From the NCBI GenBank assembly GCA_949361645.1, contig OX442434.1, positions 497,048 to 561,047 on the forward strand: 64,000 bases of DNA, given 5' to 3'. This document shows positions 23,080-35,299 of this stretch, piece after piece. The stretch's first letter is position 1. Each line of letters begins with the position of its first letter. Made by a program: the position numbers and the translations under genes. Source of the stretch: Spongilla lacustris. Lineage: Eukaryota > Porifera > Demospongiae > Spongillida > Spongillidae. The notes below the pieces were generated by a model that saw only the letters and a program-made list of their open reading frames with translations, was not told the origin of the DNA and made no database searches.

Positions 23080-23190
23080 TGCCTAAGCATTGGTTAGGAG
23101 TGGATACAATCCATCTAACACAGTCTGGTTACTAAAGGAGTTGAAACAGGGAAACTTCAAAGGGAGTCTTTAAATATGTTACAGTGCTTG
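23080..23190 (+). pseudogene. Degenerate start of FReD exon 3, opposite orientation
   Basis: The plus strand carries AAGCATTGGTTAGGAGTGGA, then TACAATCCATCTAACACAGT and GGTTACTAAAGGAGTTG. This is the [28 protein letters not shown] region with a deletion and an in-frame TAA. Confidence 0.72.
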
Positions 23191-25140
23191 GGGTTGTTAA
23201 GGCATCTGGGCTGGCTACAAGCTGCTCCAAATAATGCCCCTCTCCTCTTCTCCCAGCAATATCGGAAGCTTTACATGCCTTTTGGCTATGCCTTGTCTGA
23301 GTGCTTCTGCCATCCATGATAAATTCCAGCCATGCTGGCCAGTGTTTGTACTAGGATGGCCATTGTATTGTGTGTCTGTGTTTGCAGCAGCAGGTGTGAC
23401 TTCTGGCTAATTGTTTATTATCAACAAATAATTCTCCAAACAGTGTCCAGAAAATCACCCTTGTGGGGTACAGCCTCTTAGTGATCAACCATTCTAAGCA
23501 GATTGTTGTCAGCAAATAAACCAAACCTCTTAATCATACGCTCCTTAACTAACCATGGTAACTTGTTAGTGCTTGGCACCAATGTGGATCAACTAGTGAT
23601 TGCATCATGCAACCAGTTCAGTAGCGGTTGATATCCCACTAATGCAAGTATTTTGACTTAACAGTGTCTCAACAAACAAGGTATGAACATTAACTTTCCA
23701 ACTATTAAGAATCCCATACAAGAGGTCTGTGTTGATACCCTGCACTCTGTGATTGTATTACTGCAAGGCATACCTTTGGTAAACATCTGCTCAATTGTGC
23801 AGGGATGTTGCTGCCTTGGGCAAGTTCTTCATAAGGCTTTCCTTGTGTACAAACCATTGATGATATTCATTCAAGGTTTGACTATATCAAAGATGAAAGG
23901 GAGAGATTTGTAGATCATAATATAAATTAATAATGTGGTGGTAGTTTTGAGATTGCAGGCAGTCATGTAAGTTACAATGTTTGATTGATGTACAATGTTC
24001 TTCAGTAATGCCTTGTTGGCATGCACTACATCCCTCTCCCACTTCAGTTCTTTGCTGTACTCTAACTAACAAACCCTCAATTTAGGGTAGCTGGCATACA
24101 TAGGATGAGAGCTTTGAAAGGTGAAGCCATTGTCATGTAAAATGGCGTCTGGTGTGTCTTTCCTTGAACATCAGCATTTCCTCAAATACCTCAGTATTTC
24201 CTTGGATACCTCAGGATTTCCTTGAACACCTCAGTAAGTATTTGATTCAGTGTAAAACAGGTCAGTTCTGCTTGTCTCTCTAGAAGGTAACGGTATGATT
24301 TAGATGTATACTATTGAGTCTGAAGCTCTTTATCTTCAGCTGGGGGAGAGGCTGAAGGGGGGGGGGCTGAAGGGGTGGGGCTGGAGGGGAGGGGCTGGAG
24401 GGGAGTTTTTTGTCTATTGTTACTCAGATGTAAGTAATACTCAGACACTTTTCATCCAACACACCATATTGGTGAGTCTCCCTATTCCTTGTGTATATGT
24501 ACCTGATATCTCGTTACTGGGGTCCCATATGCCCTCCTCTTTAAAGAACATTGATACCATTTTATTGAATCCAAATTACCAAATTCATGTCATGCTTGCA
24601 TGCCCGAGAAGGGAATGGTGATGATTGTGTTAACATATCCCACCTAGCTACTGGATTGTCACTGCTCTTACAGGTCACACTAGTATTTTATGCACATACA
24701 CACAGCATGTAAGTACGTGTGCTAAGGCGCAGCCAGGTTTTATACCTATGGAGTAAGAATAGAATATATGTTACTGAAAAAACTTCTTTTCACCCTTCTG
24801 TATTTGTACACAAGTACACTCTTTATTAATAAAATTTTAAAGCCCTTAGTTTTCGGCCTTTCGCCATTGGGTGTTTTTGTTTCGTTTGCAATTGCCCTGA
24901 ATTGGCCATAGAAAAGCTGTCCTTCTTACATCCCTCCCCCAGCGATCGAGCTAGCTACCCGCACTATAGTGCTGTGGTGCTAGTTTCTTACAGTATTTTG
25001 CGTTGATTCTTACTAGACACAGACGTAGGCATGCAAATCTTCCCGTCTTAGTGGGATCGTATTGCTCTCAATATTATTACAGCAGACTGATATAGCCCAT
25101 CAATCGTAACGTAATTAGGACGAAACGTCGTCCGAGTATG

Positions 25141-25148
25141 TATAAAAG
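25141..25148 (+). promoter_or_regulatory. TATA box of FReD-2
   Basis: TATAAAAG, 94 bp upstream of the FReD-2 ATG at 25235. No 5'UTR intron is obvious in this copy. Confidence 0.65.
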
Positions 25149-25234
25149 AACGTACAATTTAAAATAAATAAAAAGAAGCAAGCAACGTGCGTGAATCTTA
25201 GCATCTGTATCCCCTTCGCAGTTTCAGGGCATCA

Positions 25235-26108
25235 ATGGAAGTCAGTTTTGGCACCAATTTGGCGCTAACGGCAGTCCTTATCGTGATCGCAGCAGCTAAT
25301 GGTTAGCTCTAATTTTTATATACTGACTTATACACGAGTCTTCTGTGCAAACATTTATCACGTATACCTAAATTTAGATTTGAAAAACGTAACATTCCAT
25401 GACTGTTCACATGCTTGGAACAAAGGACAGAGAGAGTCTGGAGTCTACTCTATCAAGCTATCTGCAGCCTCACAACAGTTTGATGTCTTCTGTAGAATGA
25501 CTCCCACAGGAGGGTTTACTGTCATACAAAGAAGGATGGATGGGTCAGTGAACTTTGATAGGATTTGGAGTGATTACAAGAATGGTTTTGGCTCTCTTGA
25601 GGTATGCCAGTGTGTTAATTCAAATGTACACTTGATCACTGCAACTGTCTTGTCCACACAGGGTGAGCATTGGTTAGGATTGGATACAATCCATCTACTA
25701 ACACAGTCTGGTTACAATCCTAAAGGAGTTGGGCTGAGAGTGGATCTGGGAGACTTCAAAGGAGTCTTCAAATATGCAGACTACAGCTTTATTGTGGTGT
25801 TAACTGAAGACCTAAACTACACCATGTTACTCAATGGATTCAATGGTACAGCAGGGAACTCTCTTGGGGACCACAACTCCATGCAGTTTAGCACAAAGGA
25901 CCGTGATAATGATTTGCTGCCCTTTAAGAACTGCGCCAAAGACCTAAAAGGAGGGTGGTGGTTCACAGGGTGCTACTCTGCATTCCTCAATGGACCCTAC
26001 GCACCTCTCCAAGACCCTTCCAATCCTATCGCGATATCTTGGAGGCAGTTTAATTACAACCAAAGTACCATGCGTTGGACTGAAATGATGCTGTACTCCA
26101 ATGCCTGA
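25235..26108 (+). CDS. FReD-2, secreted single-domain fibrinogen-related protein
   Basis: Exons 25235-25301 (signal peptide MEVSFGTNLALTAVLIVIAAA), 25378-25601 and 25662-26108, giving 245 aa. Same phase pattern (1, 0) and exon sizes as the other FReDs. The domain motifs match FReD-1 almost residue for residue, with small changes (SFIVVLTEDL, LNGFNGTAG, GCYSAF). The 60-bp intron 2 is nearly identical to FReD-1's except at its 3' end. AATAAA at 26327-26332. Expected to be an extracellular lectin or adhesion protein. Confidence 0.93.
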
Positions 26109-29100
26109 ACACTGATCCTCACTTCAATGCGCTTCAAAACATTTATCACTTCGGAAGCATTCCTATGGAAGTCTATATAATAGAGTTTTTGTTTTCATAT
26201 TACTTCTAAACTATGTAAGAATTTAACGTACCTGTATAATTGTTTGAAATTTATGTTGTTATAATGAATCCATCTAATAGCATGATAAGAAATGCTCAGG
26301 GTAACCAAGCACAATAATTCGAGTCAAATAAACCCAAACCAGTTCATTTAAAATTCAATCCCACAGCCGGCTGCCTGACAAAAGTAGTTTAATGTGACCC
26401 CCAAATCTCCCCCCTCCCCCTCCCCGAGATCCTTGGAATTGTTATGTATTGAGAATGTGGACTTCTGTATCATTTATATCTCTTCCAAACAGGCAGAGGT
26501 CTTTCAATGCTAGAAAGGTTATTGTTAGGACTATATTGCTCATCCATCTGGCCATATTCACACATCTCTCACAAGCAAAGAAGGGATAGTGCAACCTGGT
26601 GATCCACTACTACAATGCAATCATAATCTGATTTTTACTATGCACTAAAGGCAAAATAATGGTAAGCAGAAAACAGTTTACAAAAAGGCGGTTTTAGAAC
26701 TGCAAATTACAGCTCAGTACCAACTTTTAATTTAGGTTACGCACACCTCTCTCTTTATCTCTTCACTTCTTATGACCCAAACCTTGCTTCTCATTTGTTC
26801 TATATTTTCTCCCATCTTGCCAAAGCTTATCTTAAAATTGATATATGTGGAATTTGTGTTGACTGTTTATGGTCCTACATACCTTGCATTTTGCAACTAA
26901 GGGCTTCAAATAAATATCTATGAGCTGCAATTAAAGCAAGATCAGTGTTAATAATCATGAGAGGGAAGGGAAGGTGCTGGGGAAGGAAGGGGTTAACACA
27001 GGGTCAGGGGAGGAGTGCGGCAGAAGGGTAAAAGGTAGGGAATGGAAGGGTGTGGGGGAGGGAATGGTATGGTGTAGGGATAGATGTGGGGAGGGAAAGG
27101 TGTGTAGAAGGGATAGGTGTGGGAGAGGGAAGGGTGTGGGGACAAGGGTGTGGGAATGGAGGTGTGGGGGGAGAGAAGTGTGTGGGGAGGCAACAAGTTC
27201 AAGCAAATGAACAGTTAATGGCTTAACCATCCACAAAGTGGGCATTAACCATCCATGAAGTGGGCTCCACATTATTATAACATGCTACTGAATGTGTGTA
27301 GAGAGCTAGGTGGTGTGTCTAGCCACATGTGTGTAGAGAGTAGGTGGTGTGACTAGTCCAAAATGTGCAGAGAACAAGATGGTGTGACTACATGTGTGTA
27401 GAGCTACTTCACGAAGACATAAACATGAACAAAGCCATACATGATTGCCACCAAAAGAGCACAGTTTGAACTATATTGCATAGCCATTTTAATGCAATGT
27501 ACAGTAATATGGCATTTCCTTTACATTCATTCCCATTAAGAGCACCCCTTTGGACACAAGCAATCATTTTGATGCATTCTCAGACTGCTATGTACCAATT
27601 TTTGTTACAAGCTTATCGAATCACACAGTGTCAACAGAAGAAAAAAAAACAAAAACATGTTTGCTTTTGTAATGGCACACAAGTGTTCACATTTTACAAA
27701 TGATTGGTGGGGTTGTATTACTGTAAAGTGCCCCAGAAACATACAGCAGATACCTATCCCTACTTGTCCATGAGTTATTAAAACATTCTCTACATCATAT
27801 TGTGAAGGCTTCTTTACAATCATGAACTCCAAAGTATCAACATGCAACTTTCTCTGTTTCTATCATTTGTATGTGTGCATGGATGGGAATGTGTGAGTAT
27901 TTTTTTATGTATACTGATGTGCATGTGTGTGTTATACTGGTTTGTATCATGCAATCAAATACTGTCAAGGTAAGGTCAGAATATCAATTTGAATGGAGTA
28001 TGTACCTTCCTATAGGATGTAATGTCATCTTCAAAAGCCATCTTTCTTTATCCAGTTACGATGAATATAACTCTGAGCTGGCTATATGATGCACCCATGA
28101 TTTTGAAGCCTATTCATTTGCTCACACTCCCAACCCCTTTGCACTCCCAGCCCATAGCCTATAGCCTTGCACTTCCCAGCCCCGGCCCCTAGCCTAGCCA
28201 TTTGAATTCACAGTGCTAGTGCTAGCTAGTGTCAAGACATGGTCGGTATCCGCGGCCCGCGAACCTCCGCCCCCTCCGCCGAGAAGGATCGTGCGCCGGG
28301 GCCATGCACATTAATATAATTTAGACACCATGGCCCCAAATCCCGGTCAAACGATTGGTTGCTATTGTTCTTTTAGCTCCCACCTGTACTCGACCCATTG
28401 ATACATGTATCGCGTATCATGGGATTAGCGTGCATGTCAGTATCAGTTTCTCATCTGTATCATGCTTCAGTACATTAGATCGCTATCACCTGGCCACCAG
28501 TCTGGTGGCTCCGAGGTTCAGTATGCCCTAGTCCTAGTCCGGGCTAATGCTTTGTTATACTGTATGGGCTCCAGCTAGCAGTGACACTGCATGATGGTAT
28601 AGTTTATGTTGTCCCTATGAATGATGGCGAATATCCAACCATCGGCCCCCAGGGGCCAAGGGGGCCCCCCACCCCACGTACCCCTAACATTGCATGTCTT
28701 CGTTAGTAGATTAGCTACTCTATACTAACGGCGCGGCTCGCTTGTATACATGTCTAAATAGCAACAATCCAGAGTGAAAACGATTACTGAGTACTACGCG
28801 GCTGCTGTACGCCCTTTTGGCGCCCCCCCCCTCCCCCCCCCCCCTTCTCGGTAAATGCTGAGGCCGCTGGCCGGTTATAGCAATGCAGAGCCTATAGCAA
28901 CGCAGAGCCTATACGCGTATCGCTAAGCAGCGATTCTGCATGCATGATTCTTTTGCAGCCACTTAATTTTGATTGAAACTGATAAGACATGCTGACGCCG
29001 CGACGCCGGCCTAGCTAGTCTGTACATGCCCCTCTGCCCTCCCCCCCATGCAATTTTAGGGGTGAGTGGGTGATAGGGGCGCCATTGTCCGGGGGGTTGC

Positions 29101-29905
29101 TTCTCACGTAACAGTTGGGGGTCCTGCAGTCCGATTCGGCTCAAGTTTCTGGAATGTGGCCATCCCACTGCTGCACCGAGGGGCTAGTGCATATAGAGCA
29201 ACGGCTTAATGTTATTAGAGATTATGTATCAAGCGCACACCACACATAACCTTGTCGCATCAAAGCTGTATGTAGAAACACTAACAAATTCAGTAGTAAA
29301 GTCTCCAAAATCAGGAGAATTATACGTCAGCTACCGCCTGATGTATGCAATGCCTCTCTGTTACAGTCCAGCTGGTAACGCTCAGCTACATGCTGCATGC
29401 ATAGTGGGTCCCACACTTGCATGCACTGTATAAAATTTTATTAAGAGTGCACAAAACATTATGAGCTATATCATGCAGAGAACCGCCGTAGAGAACTGGG
29501 TTGCCCGGCAATGGAAGGAACTCGACAGAATCTATATGAGTTTACTAAATAATGCTGGAATCCAGTTAATCACATCCAGTCTAGTCATGTATATCCCGCG
29601 CGCATGCGCAGTTATGTTTCGTATAATTGTCATGCATGTCTGATGATCATCGGTATAAAAGGCCCCGCACACAACGATATTTCAACAGTTGAAGAACGCC
29701 TACCCTTAAGCTAATTGAAGCCGGCCGCGGTATAGCCAAAGGTGAGGATGCACGTACGTAAATAAAATTATTGCTTCAATTATTAACTTTAATGCCATGC
29801 AGCTGACTCTAATATACCTTATCGCGATTTTTATTTTTGCGGGGAGCTGACTGCATGACTTAATAAGTGATCTGTTTTAATCAGCAGCCCTGTCTACAAA
29901 GGAAG
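26109..29905. other. 3.8-kb spacer between FReD-2 and FReD-3
   Basis: Includes a purine-rich tract (about 26955-27190, GGGAAGG/GTGTGGGG), GC-richer sequence at 28240-28330 and 28620-28690, and C-runs near 28824-28843. I see no coding exon; the open frames are short and without domain character. The FReD-3 promoter is at its 3' end. Confidence 0.55.
29654..29661 (+). promoter_or_regulatory. TATA box of FReD-3
   Basis: TATAAAAG followed by a 5'UTR exon ending CCAAAG|GTGAGG at 29741/29742. The intron ends at TTAATCAG (about 29884), 20 bp before the ATG. Confidence 0.65.
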
Positions 29906-31685
29906 ATGATATCGCGCTGCATTTATTGGACATTAGCAATCACACTCTTTCTCACTGCGGCAAAAGCAGGTTAGGACCGATATACGTATGCCCTTGCATT
30001 GAGGCCCTCCTCAACCACACATGCACACACATGCGCACATGCACACACGCACAAGCACACGCACACGCACACCATGCACACACATGCGCACATGCACACA
30101 CATGTGCACACGCACACACATGCACACACATGCACACACGTACACATGCACACACGTACACATGCGCACATGCACACACATGCGCACATGCAAACACATG
30201 CGCACACGCACACACACATATATACACACACATAAACACACACGCACACGCACACACACACACATCATGAACACATGCACACTGATGCACGTGTAGACTT
30301 TATTACGTGTATTGTAATATATAACGTACGTACGTTATATATTACATACACGTAATAAAGTCTACACACGCATCCACAACCTTGAAAAATAATCATTAAG
30401 TCCAATTGAAAGAGCTATAGAGAGTCAGTAGGTTTTATTGCATGCATGTTAATTGCGGTTATTAGATGGTTAGCTGCATGCATGATGCCGGTTCATGTTC
30501 TTATTTCAGTGCATTTCAACAGAATAATTTAGACCAGATATTCTAATAATGTAGCACACAAAATACATTGGGACTTCATGCCTTCTGGCAATACTTTCAG
30601 TGTTACTCATAATGCCTAGCTGCATGCAACCCTCATTTCAATTTTTATGCATGCTCCGCATACATCGGCACTCATCAAGCTTATCACACCTGTTTTTATA
30701 CGCCTTTAATAACATGTCCGTCCGTTGAATATTTATTTCAGCTCACACTTAATCTATATACAGCCGTTCTGCAATTGGAATGTGCATGGTACCATTATTC
30801 AATTGCAGTGTTGTGTGCATGAATAGATCACATGCAAGTCATAGCTCTTCAAATGGCAGTTACAGAGCACCCTCCATGCATGAAATGACAAAACCTTATA
30901 GATGCAAATAATCTCAGTTCTATAGACCATGCAATGATGCATGTCTCTTGCAGAAATAGGTAACCAAACCTACCACGACTGTTCACATGCTTGGAACGAG
31001 GGACAGAGAGAGTCTGGAGTCTACTCTATCAAGCTGTCTGCAGCATCACAACCATTTGATGTCTTCTGTAGAATGACTCCCACAGGAGGGTTTACTGTCA
31101 TACAAAGAAGGATGGATGGGTCAGTGAACTTTGATAGGATTTGGAGTGATTACAAGAATGGTTTTGGCTCTCTTGAGGTATATGCAGTGCACGTGTTCAA
31201 GTGCACGCTCATTCACTGCAACCATGTTGTCCACACAGGGTGAGCATTGGTTAGGATTGGATACAATCCATCTACTAACACAGTCTGGTTACAATCCTAA
31301 AGGAGTTGGGCTGAGAGTGGATCTGGGAGACTTCAAAGGAGTCTTCAAATATGCAGACTACAGCTTCTTTGTGGTGCTAACTGAAGACCTAAATTACACC
31401 ATGTTACTCACTGGATTCAATGGTACAGCAGGGAACTCTCTTGGGGACCACAACTCCATGCAGTTTAGCACAAAGGACCATGATAATGATTTGCTGCCCT
31501 TTAAGAACTGCGCCAAAGACCTAAAAGGAGGGTGGTGGTTCACAGGGTGCTACTCTGTATTCCTCAATGGTCCCTACGCACCTCTCCAAGACCCTTCCAA
31601 TCCTGTCCAGATAGCTTGGAGATTGTTTAATTCTAGCCAAAGCAACATGCGTTGGACTGAAATGATGCTGTATTCCAGCACCTAA
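29906..31685 (+). CDS. FReD-3, secreted single-domain fibrinogen-related protein
   Basis: Exons 29906-29969 (signal peptide [21 protein letters not shown]), 30954-31177 and 31239-31685, giving 244 aa. Complete fibrinogen domain. Differences from FReD-1/2: DHDND in the calcium-site motif, GCYSVF, and a C-terminus with [19 protein letters not shown]. Intron 1 (about 1 kb) holds an alternating purine-pyrimidine array and a near-perfect palindrome. AATAAA at 31840-31845. Confidence 0.92.
29999..30270. repeat. CACACATGCG alternating purine-pyrimidine array
   Basis: About 270 bp of CA/TG/CG dinucleotide steps (CACACATGCGCACATGCAC type) in FReD-3 intron 1. Such sequence is prone to left-handed DNA. 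It directly precedes the palindrome. Confidence 0.88.
30291..30367. repeat. Near-perfect 77-bp palindrome
   Basis: The arm GTGTAGACTTTATTACGTGT continues to ATAACGTAC at the centre and is mirrored as GTACGTTAT to GTAATAAAGTCTACAC. The only asymmetry seen is one extra T in the left arm. There is essentially no loop, so it is a cruciform-type palindrome, not a miRNA-like hairpin. Confidence 0.9.
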
Positions 31686-33496
31686 TTACTTGATATACTT
31701 GATCACTTTCATGATGTGTCAGTACCATTTCTTGTCATTGATTCATGTTTTTTGTATATAATATTCTTGTATTATTTGCATTATAATAATCTGCATTTTA
31801 ACAAAAACAGTATGCGTACTTATCCACTAAGACTGGTTCAATAAAGATGCATGCATGTGGTGACCCTAATGCACTGAAGCAGGTAGTGAACAATCAGTCA
31901 TTATAGCAAACTGCACTGTATGAAATAAAGTGGTTAAATTATTCTTCTGCCCCCCCCCCCCCCCCCCCCCCTTGCTTTTTGATATTTGATATTTGCCTCA
32001 GTGGCATGCACACAACTGTATTGGATCCCTATCCATTCATGAGTGGTATACATGTAGAAGACAAGGGAGTTTGAAGACAAGGGGTCTGAAACAAGGGGGT
32101 TTGAAGACAAGGGGTCTGAAACAAGGGGGTTTGAAGACAAGGGGTCTGAAACAAAGGGGTTTGAAGACAAGGGGTTTGAAACAAGGGGTTTGAAGACAAA
32201 GGGTTTGGAACAAGGGGGTTTGAAGACAAGGGGTCTGAAACAAGGGGGTTTGAAGACAAGGGGTTTGAAACAAGGGGTTTGAAACAAGGGGGTTTTTTAA
32301 ACAAGGAGTTTGAAGGCAAGGAGTTTGAAGACAAGGGGCCCAGTTTGAAAAAGTTTAAGGGGTTTGAAGACAAGGGGTTCAGTTGAAGACACTGAAGAGT
32401 TTGAAGACACCATACTGACTAAACTTCTCAGCCTGATAAGAGTTCTTTGCCCATTCTCTCACTTTCAGTTTTGTCATCTTGTGGGTGTGAAAGAGGTCAA
32501 ATAACACTGATCAATATATAGAGCTTTCCAAAATCCTCTCCCTAATCTCAGCCCTGGCCTCAGTGTTGGCTGTGAGATGATGTGTATATGCTTGTTAAGA
32601 GGTTGCAATGTTGGCCGTTTATCTAGATCTCAACAGAAAAAAATAAAATATTGACATTGCTTTGTTTATTTTAATAAACTGATAGAAATAAACAATAAGT
32701 TATGGCATGCATGGATATTTTTTCTATGTATCAGTATTTTATTTTTCACTGCCCTAGATCAGAATTCTTTTCACTGAGCGTATTATGTGCTGAGTTATAT
32801 GCTGGTTTGGGTCTGATGGTGATCCAAATGTGAAAATCAGCTGGCGCAGGGGAGTAATATGCATGTCGCCTAAAACAGTCAAACTGTAGCTTCTTGAGAG
32901 CCGAGTTCATGTTGATTTCAGCCAACTGCATAGGTCAGGATACAATTGCACATATCGCCCGTGCACTTTGTCCCTGTGAATAGGATGGAATGTCTTTATG
33001 GCATGCGAATGTACATACATGTACATGTATACCCGGTAACCGGTATGTTTTCGAAAACAAAGGCATTACGGTGGCTCCTCTTCTAATATACAGCTATATA
33101 ACTATTTTAGTAGGCTATTTGAGGGGTTTATTTCTTGTTTGCGGTACCAAATATGTACCGATTACGTCGTCAAAGTTATCAAACTCTGTTCACCCGTGTC
33201 AAAGGGGGTCAGCTGGAGACGTCTAGTCTAGCTATGTCAAATATGCATGCGAGAAACCATAAACGCTGTGTTGACGTTTCAAAGCTGTATAAATGGGATT
33301 TGCGGATGAGACAGAGAGCGACAAGGCGTAGAATCGCGTACTCATGAATTAAAAGGAGGTCGGAAGAGAGAGGATTATTAAACCGACGGGCAAAGGTAAG
33401 GTACATAGGAAGTTAAATGCAGATTATATTATAGTTGACTGGTCAGGCCACACAGAATCACATGGTATTGCTTAAGCCAGCAGAAATAGATCGGAA
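31686..33496. other. Spacer between FReD-3 and FReD-4
   Basis: Contains the FReD-3 polyA signal, a C-run at about 31951-31970, a minisatellite of 28-32 bp units (GTTTGAAGACAAGGGG, GTCTGAAACAAGGGG) at 32063-32390, and the FReD-4 promoter. No gene seen. Confidence 0.7.
33288..33295 (+). promoter_or_regulatory. TATA box of FReD-4
   Basis: TATAAATG, followed by a 5'UTR exon ending GGCAAAG|GTAAGG at 33395/33396. The acceptor is near GCCAGCAG (33480-33483), just before the ATG. Confidence 0.55.
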
Positions 33497-34568
33497 ATGT
33501 TTGCACGTGGTAGCAGTTACTGGTCGACCATCGTCCTTGTACAAGTCATAGCCATCGCAAAAGCAAAAGGTAATTGGCGCACGCATGCATGCATACAGGG
33601 TACATGTAGTAAAAATCTATATGAATCAATCGAAGAAACGAGTAGCATAACTATATTAAGGGAGCATAACGGGGAGGGGCTATAGGCTTGCAGTTGCAAA
33701 TTGCTGTTCTCTCAGGGTTCCCAGAGTTAAACAAGCACCATTATGACTGCTCACACGCTTGGAACAACGGATGGAGAAAGGATGGAGTCTACTCCATAAG
33801 TCTGAATGCAGCCTCACAACCGTTTGATGTCTTCTGTAGAATGACTCCCACAGGAGGGTTTACTGTCATACAAAGAAGGATGGATGGGTCAGTGAACTTT
33901 GATAGGAGTTGGGACGAGTACAAGAGAGGATTTGGCGATTTGGAGGTACATATACATAAATATATGGTATCAGTGCATATGCTTCGCATTATAAGTCCAG
34001 TGCTTGGCTGTGAAGAGAATAATGGGAGGCCAATGCATGAGTAAGCATTGCACTGATGGTTGTGACTATTTCCAAGTGATGAATACACTTGATCACTGCA
34101 ACTGTCTTGCTCTCATAGGGTGAGCATTGGTTAGGATTGGATACAATCCATCTACTAACACAGTCTGGTTACAATCCTAAAGGAGTTGGGCTAAGAGTGG
34201 ATCTGAGAGACTTCAAAGGAGTCTTCAAATATGCAGACTACAGCATCTTTGTGGTGCTAACTGAAGACCTAAACTACACCATGTTACTCACTGGATTCAA
34301 TGGTACAGCAGGGAACTCTCTTGGGGACCAAAACTCCACACCTTTTAGCACAAAGGATCGTGATAACGATTTGCTGCCCTTTAAGAACTGTGCCAAAGAT
34401 CTAAAAGGAGGGTGGTGGTTCACAGGGTGCTACTCTGCATTCCTCAATGGTCCTTATGCACCTCTCCAAGACCCTTCCAATCCCATCCAGATAGCTTGGA
34501 AGCAGTTTAACTCTAACCAAAGCACCATTTTGTGGACTGAAATGATGCTGTATTCCTATGAGGTGTAG
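33497..34568 (+). CDS. FReD-4, secreted fibrinogen-related protein, most divergent copy
   Basis: Exons 33497-33569 (signal peptide ending VIAIAKAK), 33716-33945 and 34119-34568, giving 250 aa. The domain is complete with DRDND and [15 protein letters not shown]. Distinguishing features: HYDCSHAWNNGWRKDGVYSI, FDRSWDEYKRGFGDLE, DLRDFKG, SLGDQNSTPFST, and a C-terminus ending LYSYEV. Intron 2 is longer (173 bp), but its 3' part still matches the other FReD introns (CACTTGATCACTGCAACTGT). AATAAA at 34878-34883. Confidence 0.92.
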
Positions 34569-35299
34569 ATAATCTGGAGAGGATGGTTGAATTCTCTGAG
34601 AACTATTTACTTCTTAGTATGATAAAAGCATACTTTTGTTTTAACACGTTAACTTTCCCATGCCGCTTACATGACATTTCCTTATCCATCATCTTCCAAT
34701 TTTTCCTATTAAAGGTTTTCTTCAGTTGCACGTGACAGTGTATCTGATGGAAGAGAATATTCTCTCCTTGGCCCTTGCCCAATTTCATTTATTTATACTC
34801 CTTCCTCCTCCCCTCTCCCTATCCCACTATTTCTCTCTAGACTCACTGATTAAATTATGTGTAGCTAATCTCTGATAAATAAACATGTTACAGCTACGAA
34901 AGCACATGTATCCTACCAACACTAGACACTGTACGCATGCAAGCAATGGACTAGCGACATACATCCAAATACACAAACAACAACAAACAATAATGAAGGT
35001 GGCAGGTGCCTAATTTAAATAAAGAAGCTCACGATGGCATATGCGCATTTGCATCACAAGGTGCCGCCCCGCCATAGATGTTGGCAATTGGCTAATATAT
35101 TAATCACGTGCTTACAGCTGGAGTTGTGAATAAAATTAAGCACACCTTCTCTTTGCGCTCCGTGTGCGCACCGGAAACTATGTAATGAGTCAGCTTGGTT
35201 TCTCCTGCAAGAGTGGGTGAACTTAAATTTATTAAATATCATATTAGCAACTCTTATCGCACAGCAACAACACTGGCTAGCCAAAGTGAGGCACCTGCA
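34569..35299. other. Spacer between FReD-4 and DCUN1D1
   Basis: FReD-4 3'UTR with its polyA signal, then the presumed DCUN1D1 promoter. No TATA box or other gene seen. Confidence 0.5.

Larger units (their letters stand above)
21170..25234. other. 4-kb spacer with low-complexity tracts and FReD relics
   Basis: Contains an (AT)n run near 21303, poly(C) tracts, a G-rich stretch at 24340-24400, and the two FReD fragments listed separately. A C-run of about 27 sits in the lectin intron at 20271-20296. No intact gene seen. Confidence 0.6.

Noticed and set aside
28240..28700. CpG-island promoter or hidden gene in the GC-richer stretch
   Set aside because: No coding frame with domain character and no adjacent exon; left as spacer.
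30291..30367. miRNA precursor
   Set aside because: The palindrome has essentially no loop and is symmetrical, unlike a miRNA hairpin.
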